64,000 nucleotides of DNA from Powellomyces hirtus (Eukaryota; Chytridiomycota; Chytridiomycetes; Spizellomycetales; Powellomycetaceae). How positions within the stretch are numbered: position 1 is the first letter of the stretch; the number at the start of each line of letters is the position of its first letter. Location of the stretch: contig JAHLKG010000014.1 in NCBI GenBank assembly GCA_025526995.1, positions 372,001 through 436,000 of the forward strand, in the 5' to 3' direction. Under the pieces are notes generated by a model, which had not been told where the DNA came from, made no database searches, and was given only the letters and a program-made list of their open reading frames with translations. Shown here piece by piece: positions 19,201 through 31,397 of this stretch. Made by a program: the position numbers and the translations under genes.

Positions 19201-22200
19201 CGACGTCCTTGTAAACACCATTAAGAACAAGTTCGACACCTTTCTGCCCGAAGACGCCTTCGAGGCAGCAGTGCCCGATTGCCCACAGCGCCCCACAGAA
19301 GGCGAAGTTGGCCTGCATGTCCATCTCGTCAAATTTGATGTGCTCTCCAGCGATGGCGCGGCCGTCGGATGGAACTATATGAGTGGGGCCCGGTTTGGGC
19401 GGTACTACATTGCGCGGTGGTGGGCAGATGAAGAGTTTGGGCAAGTTTTCTTTCATGACCATTTGTTCCCGCAGACGCGGCAGAAACGCGGACTGTATGC
19501 AATGGCGCCTATTGAGCCGTTTGGTACGTGTGCCCGTCTTTTGTCCTTCCTCTCCTTTGTCGTTCGAGGTTAGTTTTCGCATTCGTGTGTTCAATAAAAT
19601 CCACATTTCTCCAGGCGCAGAAGCATTCCTTAACAACAACTTGGCCCAACGCACGCTTACTGGAGTACAAGCCGCAGTTCGCAAGCCCGACGGCGAGTGG
19701 TTCCGCGAAATCGTCCAGTTTGTGGCGGACCAACATCCTGCGTTCACGAGGGCTGGGATTCCGCTCAACCCGCCGCCGTTCCCGTCCGGGCTCAATGACA
19801 ATGGCATCATGGTCGTCAACTACAAGTCCGAACCGTTTCGGGAGCGCATCAAGCGGTTCCGCCGGGAGCACCATGAGGAGCCGGACCCGCGTCTGCTCAT
19901 GGATTCTAAAGTGTTCGGCGATCCGTTTACAACTGTCTATCATACGTACCCGAATGATACAATCCGGTTGCGCATTGGCCAAGGTATCTCCCTCGGCGAT
20001 CCGGTCGTCCCTTCTTCAGATTGTTATTGCATCTCAGTTTGACGTTTGACATTTTGTTTCTAAGGGTCACACGAAGAATCGCATTCTTTCAATGCTTACG
20101 GGTTCCGATGGTGGGTGCTGCGCCGAGGCCGAGGGAGACAGAGGGGGAAGAGAGAGGAGGCCTAAGAGTGGACAGTCCTCACTCGATCATTTGTCTTCTT
20201 CTTTATTTATTTATCGTTTGCACTCAGGCACGACCTCTTTACGGACCCCAAGTCGCGCCTGGTAGACCAGCAGATCCTCGGCATCTCCAAAGCTTTCACC
20301 AAAATCATCGATGGCGACTACAGCCCAGGCGACCACCTCGTCTACTGGCGCGCCATCGACGACACTTGGCTCGGCTGCTGGTCGCTTGTGCGCGTGTTCG
20401 ATAAACTGAAAGCAGAGCTGCCGGTTCTGCCGAGCAACCCGGCCCCGTTCAACAGTACAGCCTTCTTGCCGCCGAAAGTTGATCCGAGCCGTCACAGGGA
20501 ATACAGGGTCATCGCGGAGACGAGGTTGATTGATTATACGGAGGGATTCTTGGGACAGTCATGGAAGGATCCATTTGGGTTGGTGTATCGCCTTGAAGCT
20601 TACAAAGGTCAGTTTCGCTCGGTGGGGAGGTGGGAAGGGAGGCGGGTGAACTGCGGGGAGGAGTAGACTAACGGCTGAACAACTTTGTTTTGTAGAACCT
20701 GGAACCGACGTTTGGGTTCCTGTGGCGCAAAAGGACAAGAATCCGGAGCCACTGGTCATCCGCGCGCTGGTCGGAGAGTTTGTGACCGTGTGGCTGACCA
20801 ATGATATTCGACGGGATCTGGTGGCGGAGAAGCACCGACCCCAAGGTATAGTGCGGGGAAGTTCTGATCAGTGCACTCGCCCCTCTTTGCGAAATCCCTT
20901 ACTAAGTTGGTTGTCTTTCCTTGCTCTGCCCCTTTGCAATAGTACCCGTTGATCTCCTCAACTTCCGCAAAGTCTCCAACCACGTGTCGATCCACGCCGA
21001 CATTGTTCTATTCGATACGCGTACGGACGATGGGACGAACGGTGTGTTCACGCGGGCTTGGGCGCTTTGTTGTCTTTTCATCTTTTCACGTGTTTCCTCG
21101 GGGAGAGACGCTGGGAAGCGCTGGGCTAACCAACTACAATCCTACATTTTTTCTGTTTTTAGTTGGCTTCAACCCGGACCAAACCGTTCCGCCTGGCGAA
21201 ACCCGCCCTTTCACGTGGTTCGCCGACCAGGTAAGAGATTGAAAAACATTCTTTGTTGCGCTCCCAGCCCAATTTGTTGACTTGGTTCCGCTTGATGGGT
21301 GTCGCAACCAGTTCTACGGCAGTCCGATCGTGCTCCAAGACCAAGCCGATTTCCGCAATCATCGCCACCACGGGCTCATTGGCGCGCTCATAGTGCTCCC
21401 TGAGGGATGGCTCCCCGATCGGTGGTATGGCCAGCAAGCGACGCTGAAACGCGTGTGGTCCGTCGGGCACTTTGACGACGGGGATATTCGGTTTCATCAA
21501 GCGGGCGGTGCAATGGGTTTCCATCCGAGGGTGGACGACAAGGATTTTTTTATCATGGATGAGCATGTGATTGTGCTACAGGATGGTAAGAGGGACTAGC
21601 CTTGCGCGGTTTTGTTCCCGTGTTCCTTGCTTTTCCAGGCTGACACTATCATTGGCAGGATTGCGGCTGTTCAACAGGGGGAACCCGAAAGATCCCATCA
21701 AAGACATTGATCTGAGCGTCACGCCGGATGCCGATAATAAGAAACCTGACGGCGTCTTGGCACCCGCCGAGTCGCCCAACAACACTGAACTCGTTCGCAA
21801 CCCATTCTTTTTCAAGTTCTGCAATATCTCCGAGTGGATGAAGGACCACCATGGAACATTGCCGCCCTCGGACAAAGATTTGGACTTGTGCCATCCCGAT
21901 ATGCGACGGTTCGCGAACAAAGTCGGTGAGTGGTATTGTTTTTTTTTTTTTTTTGGGTGTGTGCGCGCGTTCCTATATCCGCATCACCTAACCCAACCCC
22001 CCCCCCCCCCTTTCTTTCAACCCACTACCAGATCCCGAGGACCAAGGCCAAAAGGGCATGAACTACCGCTCCGCCCCCACCTTTGGCCCCATCTGGCTTC
22101 AACCGGACCACCCACCGACGCCGATTTGGCACGCGGTAAAGGGGCGTTTCCAGATGTTCCACATGGTTGCGACGAACGACAAGCCGCGCGCCATTTCTCT

Positions 22201-22657
22201 GCACGTTCATGGTCATGTTTTCTCGGAGATTGAGAACGCCGGATCGCTGGCAACGGGGGTCGATAACGCCATCAACCCAGGGAGGACCGAAACGTTTGTG
22301 TTCCGCGCGGAGAAGGAGGGCGATTGGGCAGTCCGCGCTGGGAATCTACGGTAAGGCAGCGTGATTTTGATGAGATTCGGTGTGCAGCAGCGTTGTCTTT
22401 CAGTTTCTCTAACTCGTACCGTTCCCCTTCCTATTCTCTCACGGCGGACCTGGCTGATCAGTTCGCATGTGATGGAAGGAATGTGGTCGATCTTGCGCGT
22501 GAGCGCCAAACAGGTGGACTTTCCGAACGAGTTTGTGAACGAGCCGCCGCATGGCCATGACGATGACCACGGCGGGCAGCATGATGACGGGAAGGACCAT
22601 GACGAAAAAGCCGGGGCGCACGCCAATGCGTACGTTCACATCTGGGGCCACAAGTAA
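16256..22657 (+). CDS. Very large secreted multidomain multicopper oxidase (MnxG-like layout)
   Basis: About twenty short introns; the spliced product is roughly 1,600 aa. An N-terminal hydrophobic signal peptide (MLLPCITRLWLLFYSIVGI) precedes several cupredoxin-type domains. Copper-ligand clusters in order: NLHGLFGALVVEP (about 17190-17215), VFHWHVHQWY (near 18090), FHCHLYPHFTLGMW (the HCH-x3-H-x4-M type-1/type-3 signature, split by introns near 18430 and 18550), LHVHLVKFDV (19315), FFHDHLFP (19450), HHGLIGALIVLP (21370) and LHVHGHVF (22205). The C-terminus is His/Asp-rich (HGHDDDHGGQHDD). Ordinary three-domain laccases are about 500-600 aa. The size and the order of HxH pairs resemble bacterial six-domain oxidases of the MnxG/manganese-oxidase type. 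Substrate unknown: Mn(II), Fe(II) or phenols are possible. TATA box at 16127. Multicopper-oxidase call firm, subtype inferred. Confidence 0.82.
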
Positions 22658-23468
22658 ACCACACTTGCGACTTTGGGCGGACTACTTGGCAATTGAGAGC
22701 GGACACTAGCCCTTTCTTTTCTCAATTGGTCACGCTTTGCCCATGCGCCTTGTATTGCGGGCGGACTTTTATGGACGTTTTTTTGACGGACGACTTTTAT
22801 GGACTTTTTTTTTTTACTGTAACGGACTCTAGCATTTTTCCTTTGGTTTTGAGATAAGACGGGACGTGATTTGTTTTTTTCTTGACCTAGTTTGTTGGAC
22901 ACTTTGCCTTTTGACTTGAGTGCGGGCTGGGTATATATACTGTATATTCTGAGAAACCGGGTAGATAGGCGGTAGATACGCTGGGGTATAACATGTTTGT
23001 TTTGTTTTCTCTGACGTTACTTTTGAATTGTCATATTAGGAAGACCTCCTGATTCGTTGTAATGACAAGTATGTTGACTCGGACTCGGAGTCACATCTTC
23101 TCAAAAAAGGGATTGAGCATATACATGGTGGACATGGTCCCTTGCGCTTCGCAAACAGGAAAATACCGTATGGGGGTATGGCGACAGGGTGCGTGTCCTC
23201 CGCCTTTCCAGTATCATAGCAGTAGCAGTACGCCACACGTGTTACGCGATCGGGGAGACGCGTACTTTGCGAAATTTGGCCAGATCTGTCTACAAAGCGA
23301 ATACGGGTAGGCGCCCGGGCAATTGGGAGGCACGTCTTCTACTTTGCAACAACGGAAAGGAAAGTACAATGTCACAGTGGGAATGCAGGCTTTGGTGATC
23401 ATGTTGGGCTGCACGCGCGACACGCGTTCTTTTCGTCCCCAATCTGCTTGGCGCATCGGTTTGTCAAT
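22658..23468. other. Intergenic 3' of the large oxidase
   Basis: T-rich 3' flank, then the right copy of the dispersed repeat (23135-23310). No supported gene. Confidence 0.5.
23135..23310 (+). repeat. Diverged dispersed repeat, right copy
   Basis: Same orientation and block order as 14715-14880, about 8.4 kb away. Shared blocks include TCCCTTGC, CAAACAGGAA, GGTATGGCGACAG, CTTTCCAG and the CGATC/GGAGA region. Heavily diverged, so old. Confidence 0.55.
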
Positions 23469-24800
23469 GAGTTCAAACCCCCCCGTCCCTTCTCAAGATC
23501 CTCTGGCCTACCCGGCCGCCTCCAATGCAGCTGCTGGAGTCAGCGGATCCAACCTGGGCAGCAGCGGGTGACGCCGACGAGAGCGGCGGACCTCGGGGTG
23601 CCTTGAAGAACACCCCCGCGGAAAAACGCAGCGCGGAACCCGCCGCCGTTTCCCCCGCGCCCGCCCCCCAAAGCGAGCTTCTCTCCCCCGTCAAGGAGAA
23701 ACAGCGCCTTGCTCTAAAGAGTTTCGTGCTGGTGGAATCCGGGGTTACCCTGCCCCTGGCCAAGGTCAATGTGTTTGTAGGCCCAAACAATGGCGGAAAA
23801 GACCCAGGACGTTGTGACGAGCTGGCAAAGTCTGATCGGGGCAAGGGTCCGCCATCAAACGGGCATCCCTGCAGAATGTGGAAATCCCGTCCACGTCGAA
23901 TCCTCAACATGACTACACGTTCGGTACGCTCATCGAGGACGAACTTTGACTCCTTCCTCGTCAAAACAGAAGACCAGAATTATGTCACTATTTCCGGCGC
24001 ACGGCAGCCCTTCAAAAAAGGGGAGCACGCGGTACAATCATCCGCTTCATGTCGCATCGTCGCAGGCCGGGCGGATGTTGGCGGTTTCAAGATTGGCTGG
24101 ACTCTCTCAACGCGAGCACCGGCCCCGTGCCCGAGATGAGTCAGCCCGCCGCCAATCTCTCTCAACTGGTCGCCCTGCGTCTGGAAGACTCCCGCGAAGA
24201 GATACCGTTAGAGAAGCTGCAGATCTGTTACATTGTCTGACCGGTCACCCTATCGCCTTGTTTGCCTCGCAGGAAGGCGGCTGCGTGTCCATTTGGTGCG
24301 ACGAGTCATTCAAAGGACTATCGCAAGCCGGGCAACAGCACCTTCCTTCGAGACGCGTTGAGAAGGAACGCTATTGCCGTAAATGAGCTCGGAAGCGGCT
24401 TTCGCAGCTTGGTGACCATTGGGCTCGGGCTCATGGTCTACGACGGGGCGATCATATGCCATCGACGAGATTGGCCCCACGGAAGCTGCTACCCTCGGAG
24501 AATGGATGGGCAAGCATGTCACCAAGAGCCGGTCGCAGTTATATCAACGCACAGCAGCCATTTTTCTGGACGGATTCAACTCTACTCTCCAGCAAGAAGA
24601 GCCTATATACTACAAGCTGGAGCGAGCCAGTCGCAAATCTTCAACAAAATTTTCTCCACTGAACTCGTCGATCGTTGACTCAATTTAGCGCGATCCGCTC
24701 GCCTCGTCTGATCGTATCTTGCAAGGTCTCTCCCACAGTGGAGTCATCATTTGCGAAGCTGACAACGACGTCAAGTACTACAAGGAAGCTCTAAAGAAGA
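23469..24800 (+). pseudogene. Decayed OLD-like AAA ATPase with TOPRIM remnant
   Basis: Pieces of one protein family appear in successive different frames. A strand and Walker A region (VNVFVGPNNGGK, about 23763-23803) is followed at once by a frame change: the continuation TQDVV is one base out of register. Further on are ELGSGFRSLVTIGLGLMVYDG (split across frames near 24390-24440), a Walker B-like AIDEIGPTEA (about 24456) and an STHSSHF switch segment (about 24540-24570). A TOPRIM-like start follows (SGVIICEADNDVKYY, about 24740-24780). Order and spacing match OLD-family ATPase-nucleases (AAA_21 plus TOPRIM). No set of introns restores one frame, and the 3' end fades into microsatellites, so it reads as a pseudogene. 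The original function and source are unknown; such genes are commonest in prokaryotes but do occur in fungi. Confidence 0.7.
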
Positions 24801-25255
24801 TGGGTAAGGGACTCGGCATATGGAGCGATGACGTTCGCTAGGCGATAGATAATAGATAGATAGATAGATATATCCTCCTCGTCATAAGAGAACAAGTCCT
24901 GCGTCCCCTTTGGCCATTCACTCAGTCACTTGTCGAATGCTCTCTCTCAGTCACTCACCTACTCAGTCAGTCAGTCAGGGTGGCATTGATGTCGGTTGAT
25001 GTCGGTTGATGTCGGTTGATGTCGGTTGATGTCGGTTGATGTTGAGCAGGTCACGGGGTGATCGATCCCAGACTTAGCATTCCCAGATTCAGCACTCATA
25101 CATCTAGGCACAATCGCAGGGCATGCCAGATGTAGGATGTGCGAGTGACAGAAAAGAAAGAAAAGAAAGACGAGTTGCGTGAGAGTGAAAGAGTGAAAGA
25201 GAGAGAGGACTCTTATGAGGGGAGATGAATGATGGAATGATGGAAGATATGGGCC

Positions 25256-25296
<41 letters not shown>

Positions 25297-25748
25297 AATT
25301 GGGATTCAACGAGTGCCTATCTATGTGAGTGAGTGACCGTCCAAGCAAGACAGACCTATCTATCTATCATCTATCTATCTATCTATCTATCTACTGTATG
25401 TATGTAAGTGAGTGACCGAGTGATTATTGAATGATTGAATGATTGAGTCACAGAGTCACACAGACTGACTGACTGACTGACGGGATTCCTCAGCTAATAA
25501 TAATACTCACTCACTCACTCACTCAGTCAAAAAAACACACACAGCACAATGACCCTCACTTTCACTATCTCGGCGATATAGACCCTCACTTTCTCTCAAC
25601 CCCCCTTACGCAAGCCCATACTCCGCTTTCCCTATAAAAACCCGTCCTCCCCCCCCCCCCCCCTCGTCTCCTCTCCTGCTCCTCTCTCCACTCTCCTCTC
25701 TCCTCTCTCCTCTCCTCCCTCACTTCCTAGTTGAACAACTCCCACACA
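24801..25748. repeat. Microsatellite-rich intergenic block and rgd1-like promoter
   Basis: Contains (GATA)n at about 24845-24870, five tandem copies of the 10-mer GTCGGTTGAT at about 24990-25040, a (GA)n run at 25258-25295, (CTAT)n at 25352-25392, short ACTG and ACTC runs, a poly-C run at about 25650 and a CT-rich leader before the ATG at 25749. No gene seen. Confidence 0.8.
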
Positions 25749-27828
25749 ATGACAACCCTCCCGAGGCGCCTTTCTGGAGAGTTTGCTGCCGACGCTTGCG
25801 CTACTTTCAAAACTTGCACCGCTCAGATGGACGCTACCCTCCAAACCACAATAAACTATTTCGTCGAGCGAAACTTTATAGAACGGGCCTACTTTGAAGC
25901 CCTCGACAAACTCTCCAAAAAAATGACCGCTGACACCACAACCACAACCACACATCCTGATCTGACCGCTACCAAGGCCTGGGCCGGACTCTCCCAACTC
26001 ACCCAGTCTCTCTCCTCCCACCACCAACAAATCTCGGCTTGTATCGACGTCGTCATACAGGATCTCCACAAAACAAAGACAACCCAGCAGTCCAAACTCG
26101 ACGACGTGCGCAAAGTCGTCAAGAAATCCTCAAAGGAATATGATGAGATGAAGCTCGTTCAGGTCCCAAAGGTGAGGCCGGAATTCACTTGCCCCAAAAC
26201 GTTCGCTCGTCGCTCACTCATCCCCCCGAATGATTAGATGAAGAATGCTTACTTTAAAAAGAGCAAAGAATGTGAAGCCGCGGAAAAAAAGAGCGCGAAT
26301 GGCTTCTCCACCGTCAAGATGAACAAGGAGCTCGAGACGGCCGAATCCTCCTACCGACATGGCGTCCAAGAGCTGGAAGAAATGAGACAGGGATTCGAGA
26401 GAACACGAGAAATTGCACAAAGGGTAACGTTTGTCATCGCCCCTGGTACACCCCCACCATCACAACCGCAATCTCACATGAACTGCTTCCCCCGCAACCC
26501 TTTTGGGCAGACCACACAAAAGCTGGAGCACGACCGCATTGTCGCCGTACAGGCTTTGCTCACTACATACACCGACGCCGAACGCAAGCTTGGCCGCGCG
26601 GGTGGCGAGGTGAGATGTGACTGGGACACCCATGTGCGACACGCAAAGGAAACGTCCCCAATCGTAACCAAACACGTTCTCGTTGTTGCTCTGGTTCGTA
26701 GGCGGTGGATAAATGTGCGGTTTTGATCGACGCCATCAAGCCTGCGGAAGACGCCCGACACTTTCTCGCAGAGTTTGAAAGAAACTGGCCGGCTGCAACA
26801 CCCCTCTACTATGAGTCGTATACACACGGAAAAGCAAAGGGTGGGTAAAACTGAAACGGGAATAAGGCTCCACGTTCTTTCGTGCTCACGTAAATCACTC
26901 TCTCCCTAACGTGCATCAGATATGGTTTTTGGAGTGCCACTAGAGACGCTGCTGCGAGGCCACCCAACCGACGGAATACCAGCCGTCCTCTTCAAATGCA
27001 TACAAGCCCTGAACGCTCGCGGCCTCCAAAAGGAAGGCTTGTACCGCATGTCGGGCAAAAAGTCGGAAATGACCGAGTTGAAGCGCCAGCTCGAACACGA
27101 TGTCCACGCGGTGGATCTGATGACGGAGAAATGGGACGTGCACTCGATTGCCAACTTGGTCAAACTATACCTCCGCCAGCTTCCCGTCCCCGTGTTCCCA
27201 TTCCCGCCGGCTGAACGCTCCGCATATGCCGAATTGGGCGAGGCGGAACGGGTGACGCTGTTGCGGGGCAAGATCAACGCGCTCCCGCGCGGGCATCTGA
27301 CGGTGCTAAAGTACCTCGTTGACCACCTCTCCAGGTTTGTCTGATTTTGCGTTGCGCTTTCATGCTTGCAAAAAAGGTGCCACCCGCTCCCAAGGTCTAA
27401 CGTGCGACCCGCATCCCGCCCCGTAGAGTGATCCAGCAATCCGCTTACAACAAAATGACGGGACCCAACCTTTCTTTAATATTCGGTCCCATCATGTTCC
27501 AAGAACAGATGGAGGCCATCAGCCCGGAAGCCCTGCAGGCGCCCGGCGGACCCATCTCCCATTTCTTTCAAAAGTCAGAGACACGGCTGCCGGCGGCCGC
27601 GGAGCGACTGGATCTTACCCAGTACCAACTGTTCAAGACAGATGCGGTATGTCCCATAACGAAAAACAAATTCGTCCACCTGACCCCTCGTTTTCCTAAA
27701 TCGTTTTTGTTGGTTCCCCCTTTGGTTGTTATTTTTAGGCCCTAGAAGATCTTGTCGCCTTCCGCGACCGGCTCGGCCTCACGGCGGTGCCTGCCCGCAC
27801 CGACTCGCTTGAAGCGGAAAAACCGTGA
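25749..27828 (+). CDS. F-BAR domain RhoGAP (Rgd1-like)
   Basis: Seven exons join in frame: 25749-26171, 26238-26423, 26511-26609, 26702-26840, 26920-27334, 27427-27646 and 27739-27828, giving 523 aa. An N-terminal helical F-BAR region (about 1-300) contains YFVERNFIERAYFEALDKLS, close to the canonical FCH motif with its IE-x-x-YA-x-x-L-like core. The C-terminal RhoGAP domain (about 310-490) opens FGVPLETLL, holds the arginine finger in GLYRMSGKKSE, and includes LVKLYLRQLPVPVFPF and NLSLIFGPIMF. Family members bind phosphoinositide-rich membrane and stimulate GTP hydrolysis by Rho3/Rho4-type GTPases during polarised growth. Length and domain order fit yeast Rgd1, which is somewhat longer. No DEP or SH3 domain seen. 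Confidence 0.92.
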
Positions 27829-29327
27829 AAAAGAGAGCCGCTCCCCCCTCCCCCCCTGCAATACACACACCATTTTTGCATAGATGCTCTTTTTTCCATC
27901 CCCCTGTCGGGTTGTGACAGAGACGCTTGATCAATAACCCCCCCACGGTCTCTCGCCCCCGGTCCCTCGCCCCCGCCCCCTACTCCTCCCCCGCCCCCAC
28001 GCCCCCGCTCCTCCCCCATTCAATCAAAAGTGATAAACAGAGTGACTCGGTTTTTGAAAGTGACAGTTTGGTGGTGTTAGGGGTGTGTGCAGTTTTTCTC
28101 ATCCAAGAACTCGTGCTTGTTTTGGTGGACGGCTGGGCCAAATCCCCGCGAAAACTACCTCATACGGTTCCGGAACGCCCTGCCCGCGCGAAAAGGCGAC
28201 CCGAGACTGCGCGGACCCCTTTTTTCGCAACCATTGGGACTTGCGAGAAGAAGAAGAACCCAACACACACTGGGCAAAACGCAAACAAAACACAATCATG
28301 AGCGCGCCCAGCAAAACTACTCAAACTCTGTGACGACCCACCCCAGCGACCGGGCCATGCCCATGGACCCAGTGTACGTTTACGTTTTACCTTGCAGCCC
28401 AACAACGAAAAAAAGAAAAAAAAAAGGCACACGCGCTTTCAGTCAGTCAGTCACCCGTGAATGGCATTGCATTCCCCCGCAACATGACTCGGAAGGTTAC
28501 TGTACAGGACAGGACAGGAGTGTCCCTCCTCCCCGGTGATGCCTCCAGCGACACGGGCGTACTGACACGGGCGGATGCCGCGCTGCTGCTGCTGCTGCTA
28601 ACAGTGTAGTGTAGTGTGGTGTAGTGTAGTGTACTGGGGGACTACACTATTCGCGCTTGGCCGCCAAACCCGAGGGCCCACGAGTGTCCCGCCATGGCCA
28701 TGCGACTCTGGTGCGCATCCCCAAGCCGCGCCGTCTGGCTGCCCGAACGTTTACGGGTTTTGCGGGATCGCGCCCCAACCCCCCATCTACGTGGGAAGAA
28801 TGAGGATGTGCAAGAAGCGATTTCGGGTGGGGTTGAGAGAGGCGCACAGCGACCTAGTGTGCCCGCGTTGTAACAGCTCTGCAGAAACCGACACCCGTGC
28901 TTCTGCCTGTTTTCTTTTTCTGGACCGGAGACGAGGAGACAGATACAGTAAATGCCAAACAAGTTTAAATTTGTAGTTTTATGTACAGAGGAAAAGAAGG
29001 AGAGAACGAGAAGAGGAAGAGGAAGAAGAACGAGAAAAAGAATGCTGGACAGAGTGTGGACGACAACAAACAACAACAACAACAGCGACCGGGGGCGCAC
29101 GCTAACAGTTTTTTTCTCACACACCACCTATACGTGGCGAGGGGGGAGGGGTTTATCCCAGACCAGGAGCGTAAGTAGAGAGCGAGGAGGGGGTGGGTAT
29201 GTAATGAAAAAACGTAGCACCATATCGTATCGTATCGTAGCGTATCGTATCGTATCGTGATGCAGGAGGGAGGTATACAAGTGCCATCGTGTGTGTGTGT
29301 GTGTGTGTGCTACGCTCACGCACGATT
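27829..29327. other. Intergenic between convergent rgd1-like and bZIP genes
   Basis: No supported gene in 1.5 kb. Simple sequence: C-rich runs (27840-28015), a GTAGT-type repeat (28605-28633), a CGTAT-type pentanucleotide run (29222-29260) and a (GT)n run (29287-29309). Confidence 0.55.
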
Positions 29328-30597
29328 TCACGGCGGAGATTCGACCATGCGCGGGGCTGGATCCTCTGGGTTCGCGGTCGGGAGGAGCAGCGTGGCGACG
29401 GCCGGGTGGGGGTAGTGGTGCTCCTGCTGCTGCTGCTGGTGGTGGGGTGATCCGTCTTCCATTTTTTTGCGTTTGAGCGCGGGTGTGGATGTGGGTGTGG
29501 GTGTGTAGTAGGGTTGGATCCGTTGTTGCTGTTGTTGTTGTATGTGGGCTTGCGTTTGGAGTTGATGGTAGGTGCTGGCGTCGGCGGCCGCGGCGGCGAC
29601 GTGGGGTGTCATTGTCGTTGGGGGCGGTCTCGAGCGCGTCGTAACCGCACCTCTCCCATTCGTTGTCGGCGAGGGAGCAGCAGCAGCCGCAGCGATGCTA
29701 CTACTCTGACTCGATTTTGCCATGTTACTGTTCCTGTTATGTGTGCTATCCGCCCCACTCTCCATCTCAGCGGCCTTCATCAACAGTCCCATCCTCGCAT
29801 CCCGCAGCTGGTCCTCGAGCGTGCAGCAGCGGTCCTGGAGGTGTTGGCACTGGTGTTTGAGCGTCGATTCGCACAGCGCCCAGTTGCGCCGCTCGCTGTC
29901 AATCAGCCCCACGAGTTCCGCGTTCGACTGCTCCAGCGTGTGCACTTGGTCTTCCAGGTGCTGGATCCGTTGCGCTTTGCGCTCGCGGCACCGCCGCGCG
30001 GCCTCTGGGGAATAGAAAAGAAAAAAAAGGGGGACGAAAAGGGTGGGTGGGGGGAGGTGGCGTTAGACAGTGTGAGTAAAGGTAAGTATGGGCTATCGGG
30101 GATCCTAATGGCACGGGTACTAGCTTCACGCACCAGCATTCATTCTCCGTTTATGCGCCAGCTTCTCCTCCTTGCTTCCAAACTCGTCTCCAAACGGTGA
30201 CGAGGGGCGGCGTGTATGGTTCGCGGGTTTCCTCCCGGTCCCACCACCTCCACCTGCACCCGGTGGTAGCTCGTGGGCAGCAGCAGCACCACCTCCCCCA
30301 CCACCACCACCGCCCCCGCGGTCCTCGGACGCGCCCGAATTCGACTCGTCCTCCACCTCGTCCTCCTCGTCCTCCTCGGCATGACTTTGCGCGTCCGATA
30401 GCGGGTGGTAGGACGACCCCGCACTCATTGCTGAGATGATCGAGTGGCGCGGGTGGAGATGGGTTTGGAGTTGCTGGTGCTGCGCTAGGATCGGGTCGTG
30501 TGCGTCCATGTGCATGCCGGGGGGTGGGAGGAGGAGGTCGCGGGTGGGATGGTAGGGTTGGGAGGACGGCGTGAGGCTATCTGTGTAGGGTGGGTCG

Positions 30598-30649
<52 letters not shown>

Positions 30650-31367
30650 GCTGGGAAAGCAGCCCCGGTAGTTGTTGTGGTTGGGCGTGGTTGATATCCA
30701 CAAACGGCGGATTTGGACTTGCCCCCAACTGCGGGTGGTGGTGGTGTCGCAATTCCGGCAGTCTCACGTCCCACAACAGGGTGTGCTGCTGCTGATGATG
30801 AGGGTGGTGGCCATGCTGGCGGTCCGCCAGTTGCTGCTGGAGGTCCGTGACGGGCGGGAGGCGCGGGATATGGACCTTGACATTCGCATTCGCATTCCCG
30901 TTGGGGTGGTGATTCACGTTGGGGATCGCGCCCGGGGCTGCGGCTGCGGCGTGGTGGGCATACGGCGGCGGCGGCGGCGCCACATCGACCACCCTGTCGG
31001 GCCGCGATGCCGTCATGGGACTCCTGGCTGCTGCTGCTGTAACTCGGGTTTTGAACATATGCTGCGGGTCCTGGGGGTGGTGATGGGGGTGGTGACGGAG
31101 CGTGTAGATCTGTTGATGTTGATGGGGGTGCGGAACGGGGAGAGGCGGCGAGGGTGTTCGTGAGCGATGGGCTGCACCCCCCGACGCGCCCGACACGGCC
31201 GAGATCTGGGACGAGAACGAGGAGCGCGTGGACGGCGGGAACGAGTCGTCGTCGTCCCCATGGCCGCCTTTCTGCTGTTGCGGCTGCTGCTGTTTCGCCG
31301 CTGTTGTTGGCATGATGCCCATGCCGACCCCGGCGAGTGAGTCGTCCATCATTTCATTCGACCCCAT
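29328..31367 (-). CDS. bZIP transcription factor with Gcn4/CPC1-type basic region
   Basis: Two exons (31367-30134 and 30004-29328) give 636 aa. The intron falls within the basic region. Splicing yields KRRMNAEAARRCRERKAQR, very close to the N-x-EAARRSRARK core of Gcn4/CPC1, followed by a leucine zipper (LEDQVHTLEQSNAELVGL). Unlike Gcn4, where bZIP is at the extreme C-terminus, about 160 residues of His/Gln/Pro-rich sequence follow. The N-terminal 400 residues are low complexity, with a polyglutamine run (about 30596-30655), an acidic Glu/Asp cluster (about 30340-30380) that could be an activation segment, and a polyglycine run. A short upstream ORF precedes the start. bZIP identity firm; amino-acid-starvation role only inferred from the basic region and the uORF. 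Confidence 0.88.
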
Positions 31368-31397
31368 GGCGTTACGGCGAAAGCGTGAGGTGGGTGT

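Noticed and set aside
23469..24800. Functional ATPase gene with introns
   Set aside because: Frame changes occur without GT-AG pairs that would restore one frame, including one inside the Walker A region.
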